63,613 nucleotides of DNA from a virus. Each line of letters starts with the position of its first letter. Position 1 is the first letter of the stretch. The stretch covers positions 1-63,613 of the IMG/VR virus record IMGVR_UViG_3300044638_006592; one strand, 5' to 3'. The notes below the pieces were generated by a model. The model was given only the letters and a program-made list of their open reading frames with translations. It did not search any database and had not been told where the DNA came from. A program made the position numbers and the translations under genes. Positions 33,645 to 40,389 of the stretch are shown here, piece after piece.

Positions 33645-33736
33645 CGGTGGCGATTGGCGAAGTAAAAGCCCTGCACTACCGTTAAAGTTTAACACGATGC
33701 TCAATGGCTTTTATTTTGCCAATTGCGTGTTATCGG
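33641..33736 (+). other. attC-like site A (long form), start of cassette array
   Basis: Boundary boxes ATAAC (33641-33645) and GTTATCGG (33729-33736) flank a 21-bp imperfect inverted repeat (33650-33670 with 33706-33726) whose only mismatches are G-T-compatible. Loop of 35 nt. Fits the R''-L''-L'-R' layout of integron attC sites but differs in sequence from the five sites downstream. Confidence 0.65.
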
Positions 33737-33767
33737 TTCGGTGCGGTTTATTTTGTTAATAACTTTA

Positions 33768-33799
33768 TTTGGTGGTTACGATATTAATACGTATCTTTG
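33768..33799 (+). promoter_or_regulatory. Bacteroidota-type promoter inside cassette 1
   Basis: TTTGG (33768-33772), 19 nt, TATCTTTG (33792-33799). The cassette therefore brings its own promoter. Confidence 0.7.
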
Positions 33800-33826
33800 T
33801 CGTATAAATAATTAAAACAAACAATT

Positions 33827-34279
33827 ATGGAAACATTCAATTTCAATGATGGTGGCAGAGAAGCCGCAGGTTACAAAGGGAAAACAGGCGATTGCGTTGC
33901 TCGTTCAATTGCCATTACCACAGGATTGCCTTATCAGCAGGTTTATGAAGCCTTAGCAAATGGTAACGCTACACAACGCAAAGGCAAAAGAGAAGGGAGT
34001 AAGGCAGGTGTAAGAACTGCTGCAAGAGGCATTAACACTAAGCGTAAATGGTTTGGTGATTATATGGCTTCTCTTGGATTTGTTTGGACACCAACAATGC
34101 TTATAGGTCAAGGCTGTAAAGTTCATTTAAAGGCAGATGAATTACCGATGGGTAAACTTATTGTAAATGTATCCAAACACTTTACAGCAGTTATTGATGG
34201 TGTTATAAATGACACTTACGATTGCAGTAGAGAAGGAACAAGATGTGTTTACGGATACTATAAATACATTGGCAAATGA
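33827..34279 (+). CDS. Cassette 1: papain-like cysteine-protease-fold protein
   Basis: 150 residues. TGDCVARSIAITTGLPYQQV has the Cys-helix arrangement of papain-like (C39/transglutaminase-like) proteins. The likely catalytic His is in VNVSKHFTAVIDG, with a following Asp in NDTYDCS. Proteins of this type are common in phages, but their substrate is unknown. Base composition is more GC-rich than neighbours outside the cassette. The stop overlaps the start of a 30-residue ORF. Confidence 0.65.
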   Translation: METFNFNDGGREAAGYKGKTGDCVARSIAITTGLPYQQVYEALANGNATQRKGKREGSKAGVRTAARGINTKRKWFGDYMASLGFVWTPTMLIGQGCKVHLKADELPMGKLIVNVSKHFTAVIDGVINDTYDCSREGTRCVYGYYKYIGK

Positions 34280-34368
34280 GAGTTGAAATAAACCTTACAG
34301 AAGAAGTTGCAAAAGCTATTCAAAAGAAAGCAGAAGCACAAAACTTAATAATTAAAAACGAATGTTAA
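34276..34368 (+). CDS. Cassette 1: very small ORF, 30 aa
   Basis: Encodes MRVEINLTEEVAKAIQKKAE and ten more residues; overlaps the stop of the protease-like gene (ATGA) and the start of the methylase gene. Probably translationally coupled; helical; function unknown. Confidence 0.4.
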   Translation: MRVEINLTEEVAKAIQKKAEAQNLIIKNEC

Positions 34369-35156
34369 ATAGAATTACTGAACAGCCATTTTACCAAACC
34401 CGTGTTAGTGGCAGTACTTTTGTGAACGCTGACTGCTTTGATGTTTTTCCTTTTATTGAGGACAAATCAATTGATGCTATTATTTGCGATTTACCTTATG
34501 GAACTACTAACTGTAAATGGGATTCTGTTTTGGATTTGAATAAACTTTGGGAACAATATAAACGAATACTAAAAGATAATGGAGTGGTAATTTTATTTGC
34601 ACAAACACCATTTGATAAAGTGCTTGGTTGCTCAAATTTGGAATGGTTAAAATACGAATGGATTTGGGAGAAAACACAAGCAACAGGATATTTTAATGCA
34701 AAGAAAATGCCTATGAAAGCACACGAAAATATTTTAGTATTTTACAATAAAACTCCAAAGTTTAACCCACAAAAAACAGAAGGACACAAGCCTGTAAACA
34801 CCTATACCAAGAAAGCAGAAGTTTGTAATAAAACAGAAGTGTATGGGAAAGTAAAACAAGATGTAAGTGGTGGTGGAGAAACTGACAGATACCCAAGAAG
34901 TGTGCAAGTTTTTTCTTCAGATAAACAGAAAACAAAACTTGATGGAACTATACATCCTACACAGAAGCCACTTGCTTTACTTGAAATGCTTGTAAAATCA
35001 TATACAAACGAAAGCGATATGGTATTGGATAACACAATGGGTTCAGGAACAACAAACTTGGCTTGTATCAAATTAAATCGCAAATCAATTGGTATCGAAA
35101 AGGAAAAACAATATTACGATGTCGCTGTTCGGAGGGCTTCGGAGTATTGCCACTAA
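34362..35156 (+). CDS. Cassette 1: DNA methyltransferase (DLPY type)
   Basis: 264 residues, beta-class order: catalytic DLPYGTTNCKWDS near residue 43, mid motif MPMKAHENILVFYNK, PTQKPLALLEMLVKSY and SAM motif LDNTMGSGTTNLACI. DLPY is a relative of DPPY/SPPY; N6-adenine is most likely. Its TAA stop is inside the boundary box of the next attC-like site. Cassettes with methylases are known from chromosomal integrons. Confidence 0.88.
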   Translation: MLNRITEQPFYQTRVSGSTFVNADCFDVFPFIEDKSIDAIICDLPYGTTNCKWDSVLDLNKLWEQYKRILKDNGVVILFAQTPFDKVLGCSNLEWLKYEWIWEKTQATGYFNAKKMPMKAHENILVFYNKTPKFNPQKTEGHKPVNTYTKKAEVCNKTEVYGKVKQDVSGGGETDRYPRSVQVFSSDKQKTKLDGTIHPTQKPLALLEMLVKSYTNESDMVLDNTMGSGTTNLACIKLNRKSIGIEKEKQYYDVAVRRASEYCH

Positions 35157-35205
35157 CGTCCGATGATAAACAATCGTTTTAATGTTGTTTATCATTTGTT
35201 ATGTG
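35151..35205 (+). other. attC-like site B
   Basis: 47-bp conserved core at 35155-35201: AACGTCCG, then 11-bp arms ATGATAAACAA and TTGTTTATCAT around loop TCGTTTTAATG, ending TTTGTTA. Right boundary GTTATGTGT. Confidence 0.85.
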
Positions 35206-35288
35206 TAGGTGTGGTTAATTAAGGTAGAATGTTTAATCGGAGAACCGAACAAAAAATTTAAAAGAAAAAAGTGGGAATTTTAAATCTT

Positions 35289-35298
35289 AATATTTATA
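35289..35298 (+). promoter_or_regulatory. AATATTTATA motif inside cassette 2
   Basis: Copy of the phage's recurrent promoter-like box 14 nt upstream of the start at 35313, showing that the cassette gene is adapted to phage expression. Confidence 0.45.
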
Positions 35299-35312
35299 TA
35301 TAAAAGAAAACA

Positions 35313-36164
35313 ATGAAAGATTTGAAAAAGTTTATTAAAACAACAATACGAGAATTTTTGAATGAGAATGACAATACTTTTAAGCTTAACTTAAATGATA
35401 AAAATTTATCTAAAGTTATTGAAAGAATTAGTAAAATTTATAATTGTTCTATTGAAGATATAAATAATGGTGAATGTGATAATTTTGCCGTAGAAGTTGC
35501 TGAATATTTTTTTGGGGAAGATACAACACAAACATTATTTTTTAGAGAATTAAATGGGTTCAAATTAGTTACCTATGGTGATTATTCTAAATTTGATGAT
35601 GAATTAGACCCTCATACTTGGATTTTTTATAATGGAAAACACTATGACTCAGAAACACCGAATGGTGTTGAATCATATTATGATTTACCAATTTATAAAA
35701 GACAATTTAAAGATAAAACATTAAATGAAACATACTCAGAAGATAAAGATGAAATTATAGAATTTCTCAATGATTTACCAGAAGAAATAACACTATATCG
35801 TGGTTTAATAGTACCAAAAGAAAAGAAAACTATAAATAAAAAATCATTAGGTGTTCATTGGTCATTGGATGAATATTTTGTTAAAAATATGTTTGAATAT
35901 GATACCTTTAGGATTTATGATAGAGAAGATTATAATTTATGGTTTATAGAAGCTGTTTTTAATAAATCAGATATTGATTTTGAAGGGACAATAGATAAAA
36001 GAATTATAAAAGATAGTGGTTTCTTTTGGGATGAACTAACTGGTGAGATGATACAAAATGATTCAGATGGAATAAAACAACACCCATATTCACATGAAAA
36101 TGAAATTTTGGTGAAACCAAACTCAACCCCAAAAATAATTAAAATAGAGAAAATAAAATTATAA
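35313..36164 (+). CDS. Cassette 2: tagged probable ADP-ribosyltransferase
   Basis: 283 residues. N-terminus MKDLKKFIKTTIREFLNENDN has the L-N-E tag. Residues about 155-275 show the R-S-E pattern of ADP-ribosyltransferases: EEITLYRGLIVPK (Arg), LGVHWSLDEYFVKNM (Ser) and SHENEILVKP (Glu-x-Glu). The N-terminal half (about 30-130) is a separate unrecognised domain. T4 packages the ART Alt in its head and injects it; a tagged ART in this phage fits the same idea. Substrate unknown. ART call from motifs only. Confidence 0.68.
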   Translation: MKDLKKFIKTTIREFLNENDNTFKLNLNDKNLSKVIERISKIYNCSIEDINNGECDNFAVEVAEYFFGEDTTQTLFFRELNGFKLVTYGDYSKFDDELDPHTWIFYNGKHYDSETPNGVESYYDLPIYKRQFKDKTLNETYSEDKDEIIEFLNDLPEEITLYRGLIVPKEKKTINKKSLGVHWSLDEYFVKNMFEYDTFRIYDREDYNLWFIEAVFNKSDIDFEGTIDKRIIKDSGFFWDELTGEMIQNDSDGIKQHPYSHENEILVKPNSTPKIIKIEKIKL

Positions 36165-36230
36165 AAGTGGGTGGGTTTTCTTTTAAAATTTCAACCGAAA
36201 TGTTGATTAGAACGATGAACGGAACACTTA

Positions 36231-36286
36231 CACATAACGTCTGATGATAAACAATCGTTTTAATGTTGTTTATCATTTGTTATATT
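36231..36286 (+). other. attC-like site C
   Basis: Core 36236-36282 (AACGTCTG variant). Left box ACACATAAC is the reverse complement of the start of cassette 2 (GTTATGTGT). Confidence 0.85.
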
Positions 36287-36311
36287 TAGTTTTTATTATT
36301 AAATTTAAATT

Positions 36312-36569
36312 ATGGAAAAATTAAATACATTTTTAATAGATAAGATATTTGAAAAAATTAATTCAGATGGACATAAAATATTAGAGGTTAAAGAAATTAT
36401 AGAATCAACAAAACAAAATAAAACATGTAAAGTTCATTTATTTAACGAAATATACCTTGAAACTAAAAAAGATGATTATCAGGAATTGATAAAAAGACAT
36501 TTTTCATTTTTGTTAGAAAACGAAGAATACGAACTTTGTAGTGAATTAAAAAAATTAAAATTAATATAA
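36312..36569 (+). CDS. Cassette 3: hypothetical protein, 85 aa
   Basis: Not recognised; lysine-rich helical protein (EKLNTFLIDKIFEKINSDGH, FSFLLENEEYELCSELKKLK). It is followed after 4 nt by a second small gene in the same cassette. No promoter of the clear TATCTTTG type is seen. Confidence 0.55.
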   Translation: MEKLNTFLIDKIFEKINSDGHKILEVKEIIESTKQNKTCKVHLFNEIYLETKKDDYQELIKRHFSFLLENEEYELCSELKKLKLI

Positions 36570-36573
36570 GATT

Positions 36574-36759
36574 ATGAAAAGATTACACGTAAAATTTATC
36601 AAATGGTTGTCCAATAAATTTGGTTATAAAATTGTGATGTTAAAAGGTAAAAATGGTACAACCACCATCGAAGGGAACAGAGAAGTTTTACCTTATGTGG
36701 ATATAACAGGATATTTCTTCAAAAAAGAACCACTTAGACGTAATGTTGGAAAAAATTGA
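36574..36759 (+). CDS. Cassette 3: hypothetical protein, 61 aa
   Basis: Not recognised; basic N-terminus (MKRLHVKFIKWLSNKFGYKI) and a small beta region. The stop codon runs directly into the boundary box of site D. Confidence 0.5.
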   Translation: MKRLHVKFIKWLSNKFGYKIVMLKGKNGTTTIEGNREVLPYVDITGYFFKKEPLRRNVGKN

Positions 36760-36814
36760 ATATAACGTCTGATGATAAACAATCGTTTTAATGTTGTTTA
36801 TCATTTGTTAGGTT
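36759..36814 (+). other. attC-like site D
   Basis: Core 36764-36810 (AACGTCTG). Left box AATATAAC is the reverse complement of the start of cassette 3 (GTTATATT). Right box GTTAGGT fits GTTRRRY exactly. Confidence 0.85.
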
Positions 36815-36854
36815 TTGTCATTAATTTGTTTTACCTTTGTAAAAAATAATTATT

Positions 36855-37028
36855 ATGGAAAGAACATTTAATAGAAAAGAAGTTGAGGAAATGTGTAAAC
36901 AATCCTATATGAGAGGAATGAGTATTCAACACGACACAATGACAAAAAAGAAAATGAAACCACCAAAGGTTTTTGTTGAATGGGTAAAACAACTTATTGA
37001 TGAATGTCCAGTTGGTAAGTTTAAATAA
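36855..37028 (+). CDS. Cassette 4: small protein, 57 aa
   Basis: Encodes a basic protein MERTFNRKEVEEMCKQSYMR ending WVKQLIDECPVGKFK. The only gene in the smallest cassette (about 276 bp). A TACCTTTG box at 36832-36839 may be its own promoter. The EVEEMCKQSY...G pattern occurs in short phage proteins of unknown function. Confidence 0.6.
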   Translation: MERTFNRKEVEEMCKQSYMRGMSIQHDTMTKKKMKPPKVFVEWVKQLIDECPVGKFK

Positions 37029-37034
37029 AAATTG

Positions 37035-37091
37035 AATATAACGTCCGATGATAAACAATCGTTTTAATGTTGTTTATCATTTGTTAGCACC
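37035..37091 (+). other. attC-like site E
   Basis: Core 37040-37086 (AACGTCCG). Its left box (AATATAAC) does not complement the start of cassette 4 (GTTAGGT) but matches that of cassette 3, suggesting past recombination or gene conversion. Right box GTTAGCACC. Confidence 0.85.
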
Positions 37092-37178
37092 AGTACGGTT
37101 AAATATTTTAAAAATTATTTGATGGTTTCATTTATTTTACTTACCTTCGCATCATAATAATTTTAAAACATAAAAAAT

Positions 37179-37398
37179 ATGAAAATGTTATCAGAATCAG
37201 TTAAAAGTACAAAATTTGTTGGTTTAGACAAATTAATGGAACATGGTTATTTACTTAATCAAGGTGTAAATAATAAGTTTTAAATTTAACCCAGAATGTG
37301 ATGCTAATATTGAAAAATATTTATCGCAAGATAAAATAAATGAAATAATTGGTGAAAACATTAAAAAAGATTTTATTAACTTTATAAAAAATAACTAA
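37179..37398 (+). pseudogene. Cassette 5: small gene with apparent frameshift
   Basis: The frame starts MKMLSESVKSTKFVGLDKLM and stops at TAA after AATAAGTTTTAA (37281-37283). One frame over, without the extra T, it continues as FNPECDANIEKYLSQDKINE and ends at 37398. The two halves read like one 72-residue protein broken by a single-base insertion in a T run. It could be a true mutation, a sequencing error or a programmed shift. Confidence 0.5.
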
Positions 37399-37399
37399 A

Positions 37400-37606
37400 A
37401 TGGAAGAAATAACTAACAAAAGATTAGTGTTTAACGCTGATGAAATAAAAGAAATAATAAAAGAACACTTAAAATCAAAAGGTGTTGATGTACAAATAAT
37501 AGAATTTTTTGGTACAACTTTAAATTATGTAAATAGAGATGATTACATGGGTGAACCAAAATTTAATCTAAAAACAGTTGTTTGTCAAAGCTATAATAAA
37601 GAATAA
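37400..37606 (+). CDS. Cassette 5: hypothetical protein, 68 aa
   Basis: Not recognised; alpha/beta (RLVFNADEIKEIIKEHLKSK, VQIIEFFGTTLNYVNRDD). Starts 1 nt after the broken gene and abuts the next gene without a gap. Confidence 0.5.
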   Translation: MEEITNKRLVFNADEIKEIIKEHLKSKGVDVQIIEFFGTTLNYVNRDDYMGEPKFNLKTVVCQSYNKE

Positions 37607-37834
37607 ATGGAAGAAATTTACACAAACATCATTCATCATAAACCAGTCCCAATCACTGAGTTTAAACCAACATCACCAATGATGAACCCAATTACTTATG
37701 AATTAATTAACCCAGAAGCTTGGGAAGATGGGTTGTATTTATCACCAAATTTAATGGATGAAAACTTTTCAATAAATATGGTATTTGAGGTAAAGGATAA
37801 AAAAGTGGTTAGGGTATATAAATCGAAGGCATGA
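37607..37834 (+). CDS. Cassette 5: hypothetical protein, 75 aa
   Basis: Not recognised; proline-rich middle (PVPITEFKPTSPMMNPITYE) and beta-like end (FSINMVFEVKDKKVVRVYKS). Directly abuts the previous stop. Last gene of cassette 5. Confidence 0.5.
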   Translation: MEEIYTNIIHHKPVPITEFKPTSPMMNPITYELINPEAWEDGLYLSPNLMDENFSINMVFEVKDKKVVRVYKSKA

Positions 37835-37843
37835 TGTAGTATT

Positions 37844-37902
37844 GGTGCTAACGTATGATGATAAACAATCGTTTTAATGTTGTTTATCATTTGTTATACA
37901 CA
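37844..37902 (+). other. attC-like site F
   Basis: Core 37850-37896 (AACGTATG). Left box GGTGCTAAC is the exact reverse complement of the start of cassette 5 (GTTAGCACC). Right box GTTATACACA. Confidence 0.88.
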
Positions 37903-37953
37903 GTATTTTGTGTGGTGGGTTGATATTAACAAAATAAATTAGTATTTTAGTAA

Positions 37954-38358
37954 ATGAAAATAGAAATACCTTTATATAATATTAAAGTTAAGTTTTACTT
38001 TGATTATGATTTAAGTAAACCAATTAATAAGATAAAGAAAAAACATAAAAAGAAAAAACTTTATAAAATAGGTGAAATTGATTTTAATGGAATTGTTATC
38101 GGAGAGTTTATACCAAAGAAAAAGTTGGTTTATGTGTTAGTAAATAGAACCGATAAAGGTATTTGTGTCGATACTTTAACTCACGAAATATATCATTTGA
38201 CTTCTAAAATTATGAAATATAATGGTTTTAAGTTTAAGAAAAGTGATGAACCTTTTGCGATATTAAATGGGAAATTAAATTCAATGATTATTGGTAAATT
38301 AATAAAAAAGGGTAAGAAATTAGATTACCCAACAACTAAACAAATAAAAATAAAATGA
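37954..38358 (+). CDS. Cassette 6: HExxH zincin-like protein
   Basis: 134 residues. The segment CVDTLTHEIYHLTSKIM contains HEIYH, a zinc-metallopeptidase-type HExxH. A downstream DEPFAILNGKLNSMI helix could supply a third ligand (Glu). Phage proteins of this type are common and uncharacterised. It is followed by an overlapping 90-residue gene. Peptidase activity is inferred from one motif. Confidence 0.6.
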   Translation: MKIEIPLYNIKVKFYFDYDLSKPINKIKKKHKKKKLYKIGEIDFNGIVIGEFIPKKKLVYVLVNRTDKGICVDTLTHEIYHLTSKIMKYNGFKFKKSDEPFAILNGKLNSMIIGKLIKKGKKLDYPTTKQIKIK

Positions 38359-38627
38359 TAAAAATGATAAAACAAGAATGTTCATCATTACTATTAAACA
38401 TGAGTGATGAACAAATAAATGAGTTAATAAAAATAAGTAAGGAAGATTTAATTGAATCTAAAGGTACTTTTGATGAAGACACACTTTACCAATTATCATT
38501 GTCTAATGTAAAATTACATTGGGCTAGATTTATTAGACAATACTCAAATAACCCACTTAATAAAATAATTGATGTTGATAAGATTATCAACGAGGAAACG
38601 TTAAACGTTAAAACTTTATTAAAATAA
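38355..38627 (+). CDS. Cassette 6: hypothetical protein, 90 aa
   Basis: Not recognised; helical (SLLLNMSDEQINELIKISKE, LHWARFIRQYSNNP). Overlaps the zincin-like gene by 4 nt. Confidence 0.5.
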   Translation: MIKMIKQECSSLLLNMSDEQINELIKISKEDLIESKGTFDEDTLYQLSLSNVKLHWARFIRQYSNNPLNKIIDVDKIINEETLNVKTLLK

Positions 38628-38628
38628 T

Positions 38629-38778
38629 ATGAGTGATTTAATTTATTTATTCAATTGTTGGTGGAAAACAGTAATTAGAGGAAACCCCAATAAACGGTCA
38701 TTTTTGATTTTTTCAAAAATGTTACGATTAGAAATAGAATGTTTGTTATATACTGGTAGATTTACATCTGAAATTTAG
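38629..38778 (+). CDS. Cassette 6: small protein, 49 aa
   Basis: Encodes MSDLIYLFNCWWKTVIRGNP and a basic, hydrophobic remainder ending YTGRFTSEI. Starts 1 nt after the previous stop. Low certainty as a real gene. Confidence 0.4.
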   Translation: MSDLIYLFNCWWKTVIRGNPNKRSFLIFSKMLRLEIECLLYTGRFTSEI

Positions 38779-38798
38779 TGCGATGGATGAAAAAATAT

Positions 38799-38808
38799 TG
38801 TGTATAAC
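38799..38808 (+). other. Right boundary of cassette 6 (half attC-like site)
   Basis: TGTGTATAAC is a perfect 10-bp reverse complement of the start of cassette 6 (GTTATACACA at 37893-37902). The conserved 47-bp hairpin is missing here, so the last site is truncated or an attI-like junction next to the recombinase gene. Confidence 0.7.
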
Positions 38809-38844
38809 TATTTTATATAAACAGGTACCTTTAAACAATTGATA

Positions 38845-39651
38845 ATGAACGAAAAAGGTTTACCAACTTTAAAGATTTGTGAACAAAAGTTTAATTACTT
38901 AAATTACTCACCTCGAACCAAAGAGAACTATCTGAGTCATATAAGTAGGTTTATTACATCACAGACTAAATCCGCAACACACTTAAATTCCAAAGATTTT
39001 CAATCTTATTTGGATAACTATCAATTCACTTCTGTTTCTCAGCAAAACCAAGTGATTAATTCAATTAGATTTTTATACAAATTTGGATTGAATAAAAAAT
39101 ATGATAAAGTAAGTTTCAAAAGACCAAAATCAGAAAAGAAACTACCCAGAGTTATTGATGGTGAATTTATAAAAGAAAGATTATCTAAAATTGAAAATCT
39201 TAAACACAAAGCAATTTTAACCTTAACATATTCGGTTGGGCTAAGAGTATCAGAAATTGTTAATCTAAAGATTGAAGATATAGATTCCAAAAGAATGTTG
39301 ATTAATATCAAAAACGCAAAAGGTAGAAAAGATAGACTAGTCCCATTATCAAAAAATGTACTTAATCTACTAAGAGAGTATTTTAAAGAATATAGACCAA
39401 CAGAATATCTATTTAATGGTCAAACGATAAATCAATATTCTGTAAGAAGTTGTCAAGAAATTTATAAAAAATACATTGAATTGTCTGGACATATACATAC
39501 ATTAAGACATAGTTGTGCTACTAATCTATTAGAAAACGGAACTGACCTAAAAATAATACAGAAAATCTTAGGGCATTCAAGTGTTAAAACTACAGAAATA
39601 TATACTCATGTTTCCAATCAAATATTGTCAAGAGTAAATTTACCCATATAA
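38845..39651 (+). CDS. Tyrosine recombinase (XerC/D- or IntI-like)
   Basis: 268 residues from the ATG at 38845. N-terminal SAM-like domain (LNYSPRTKENYLSHISRFIT). Catalytic residues: Arg in YSVGLRVSEIVNLKIED, Lys in AKGRKDRLVPL, His-x-x-Arg in HTLRHSCATNLLENG, His in LGHSSVKTTEIY and Tyr in IYTHVS. All are present. Integron integrases are longer (about 330) because of an extra helix segment that I do not see here. Lies directly after the cassette array and in the same direction; the obvious candidate for acting on the attC-like sites. Confidence 0.9.
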   Translation: MNEKGLPTLKICEQKFNYLNYSPRTKENYLSHISRFITSQTKSATHLNSKDFQSYLDNYQFTSVSQQNQVINSIRFLYKFGLNKKYDKVSFKRPKSEKKLPRVIDGEFIKERLSKIENLKHKAILTLTYSVGLRVSEIVNLKIEDIDSKRMLINIKNAKGRKDRLVPLSKNVLNLLREYFKEYRPTEYLFNGQTINQYSVRSCQEIYKKYIELSGHIHTLRHSCATNLLENGTDLKIIQKILGHSSVKTTEIYTHVSNQILSRVNLPI

Positions 39652-39653
39652 AA

Positions 39654-39685
39654 TTTGGTAGTTTAAAAATTTATTTGTATCTTTG
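39654..39685 (+). promoter_or_regulatory. Bacteroidota-type promoter
   Basis: TTTGG (39654-39658), 19 nt, TATCTTTG (39678-39685), directly before the 39691 start. Confidence 0.75.
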
Positions 39686-39690
39686 TGGTC

Positions 39691-39972
39691 ATGAATATTA
39701 CACTGACACATAACATCAAAATCCAACACGAAAAGTTTGGAGTCCTTCTGAATGAAACATTTGTTGATTCAACACAATTTAAGTTGTTTCTAAAAATGGT
39801 TCAGGGTTGTTTGGAACTGAAAAACGATTTGACATTTTTCAATGGATATGATTTTTTAATTCATGTTCCCTTCAAACATTTAACAGAATCTATTATTTCT
39901 ACATCACCTGTTGAAAATTATCAACTTGCTGACCACATGAAAAGTAAAATAGAATCTTTAATCACTAAATAA
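39691..39972 (+). CDS. Hypothetical protein, 93 aa
   Basis: Start set at the ATG at 39691 (MNITLTHNIKIQHEKFGVLL); the longer frame uses a GTG inside the promoter. Mixed domain without membrane segment. First gene of a unit leading to small membrane proteins and the SPFH gene. Confidence 0.6.
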   Translation: MNITLTHNIKIQHEKFGVLLNETFVDSTQFKLFLKMVQGCLELKNDLTFFNGYDFLIHVPFKHLTESIISTSPVENYQLADHMKSKIESLITK

Positions 39973-39978
39973 AAAAAT

Positions 39979-40182
39979 ATGGGATTCTCAATTATTTTAA
40001 TTGCAATTATTTTGTATGTTTTATTCAAAAACATTATTAATTTCGTTAGATTTATTTTTTTTATATTCATTGCGTTTATCCTAATGATTGGTATTATTTT
40101 AGGTAGAGGATGTTCCAATATGGGTAATACAAATGAAAAAAATAACACAGTACAAGTTGACACTTTATCAAAAAATGTTTAA
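39979..40182 (+). CDS. Small membrane protein, 67 aa
   Basis: Two overlapping hydrophobic stretches (FSIILIAIILYVLFKNIINF and FIFFIFIAFILMIGIILG), then a short hydrophilic tail. Not recognised. Probably in the same unit as the SPFH gene. Confidence 0.55.
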   Translation: MGFSIILIAIILYVLFKNIINFVRFIFFIFIAFILMIGIILGRGCSNMGNTNEKNNTVQVDTLSKNV

Positions 40183-40191
40183 ACTTGAAAT

Positions 40192-40389
40192 ATGAATAAC
40201 ATTATTAAAATCGTATTTTTTTGGATTATTTTACTAGTAACATTCGGACTATTTGCCGAGTATTGTATTAATCGAGAAGTTCCATTATTAATCACAGGGT
40301 CAGTCTTATTCATTTATGGGTGGGTATTTATGATTCTTTTAAAATATTCTGTAAACAATTTAATAAACAATAAAAAAAACAAACAATGA
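40192..40389 (+). CDS. Small membrane protein, 65 aa
   Basis: Two transmembrane helices (IVFFWIILLVTFGLFAEYCI and LLITGSVLFIYGWVFMILL). Overlaps the SPFH gene by 4 nt. Not recognised. Confidence 0.55.
   Translation: MNNIIKIVFFWIILLVTFGLFAEYCINREVPLLITGSVLFIYGWVFMILLKYSVNNLINNKKNKQ

Noticed and set aside
33645-33740. tmRNA (ssrA) gene next to smpB
   Set aside because: No tRNA-like ends or tag ORF; the inverted-repeat layout and GTTATCG/ATAAC boxes fit an attC-like site better.
35151-37902. 47-bp repeats as miniature transposons (MITEs)
   Set aside because: No target-site duplications are seen; the cassette-specific complementary ends and adjacent recombinase fit an attC-like role instead.
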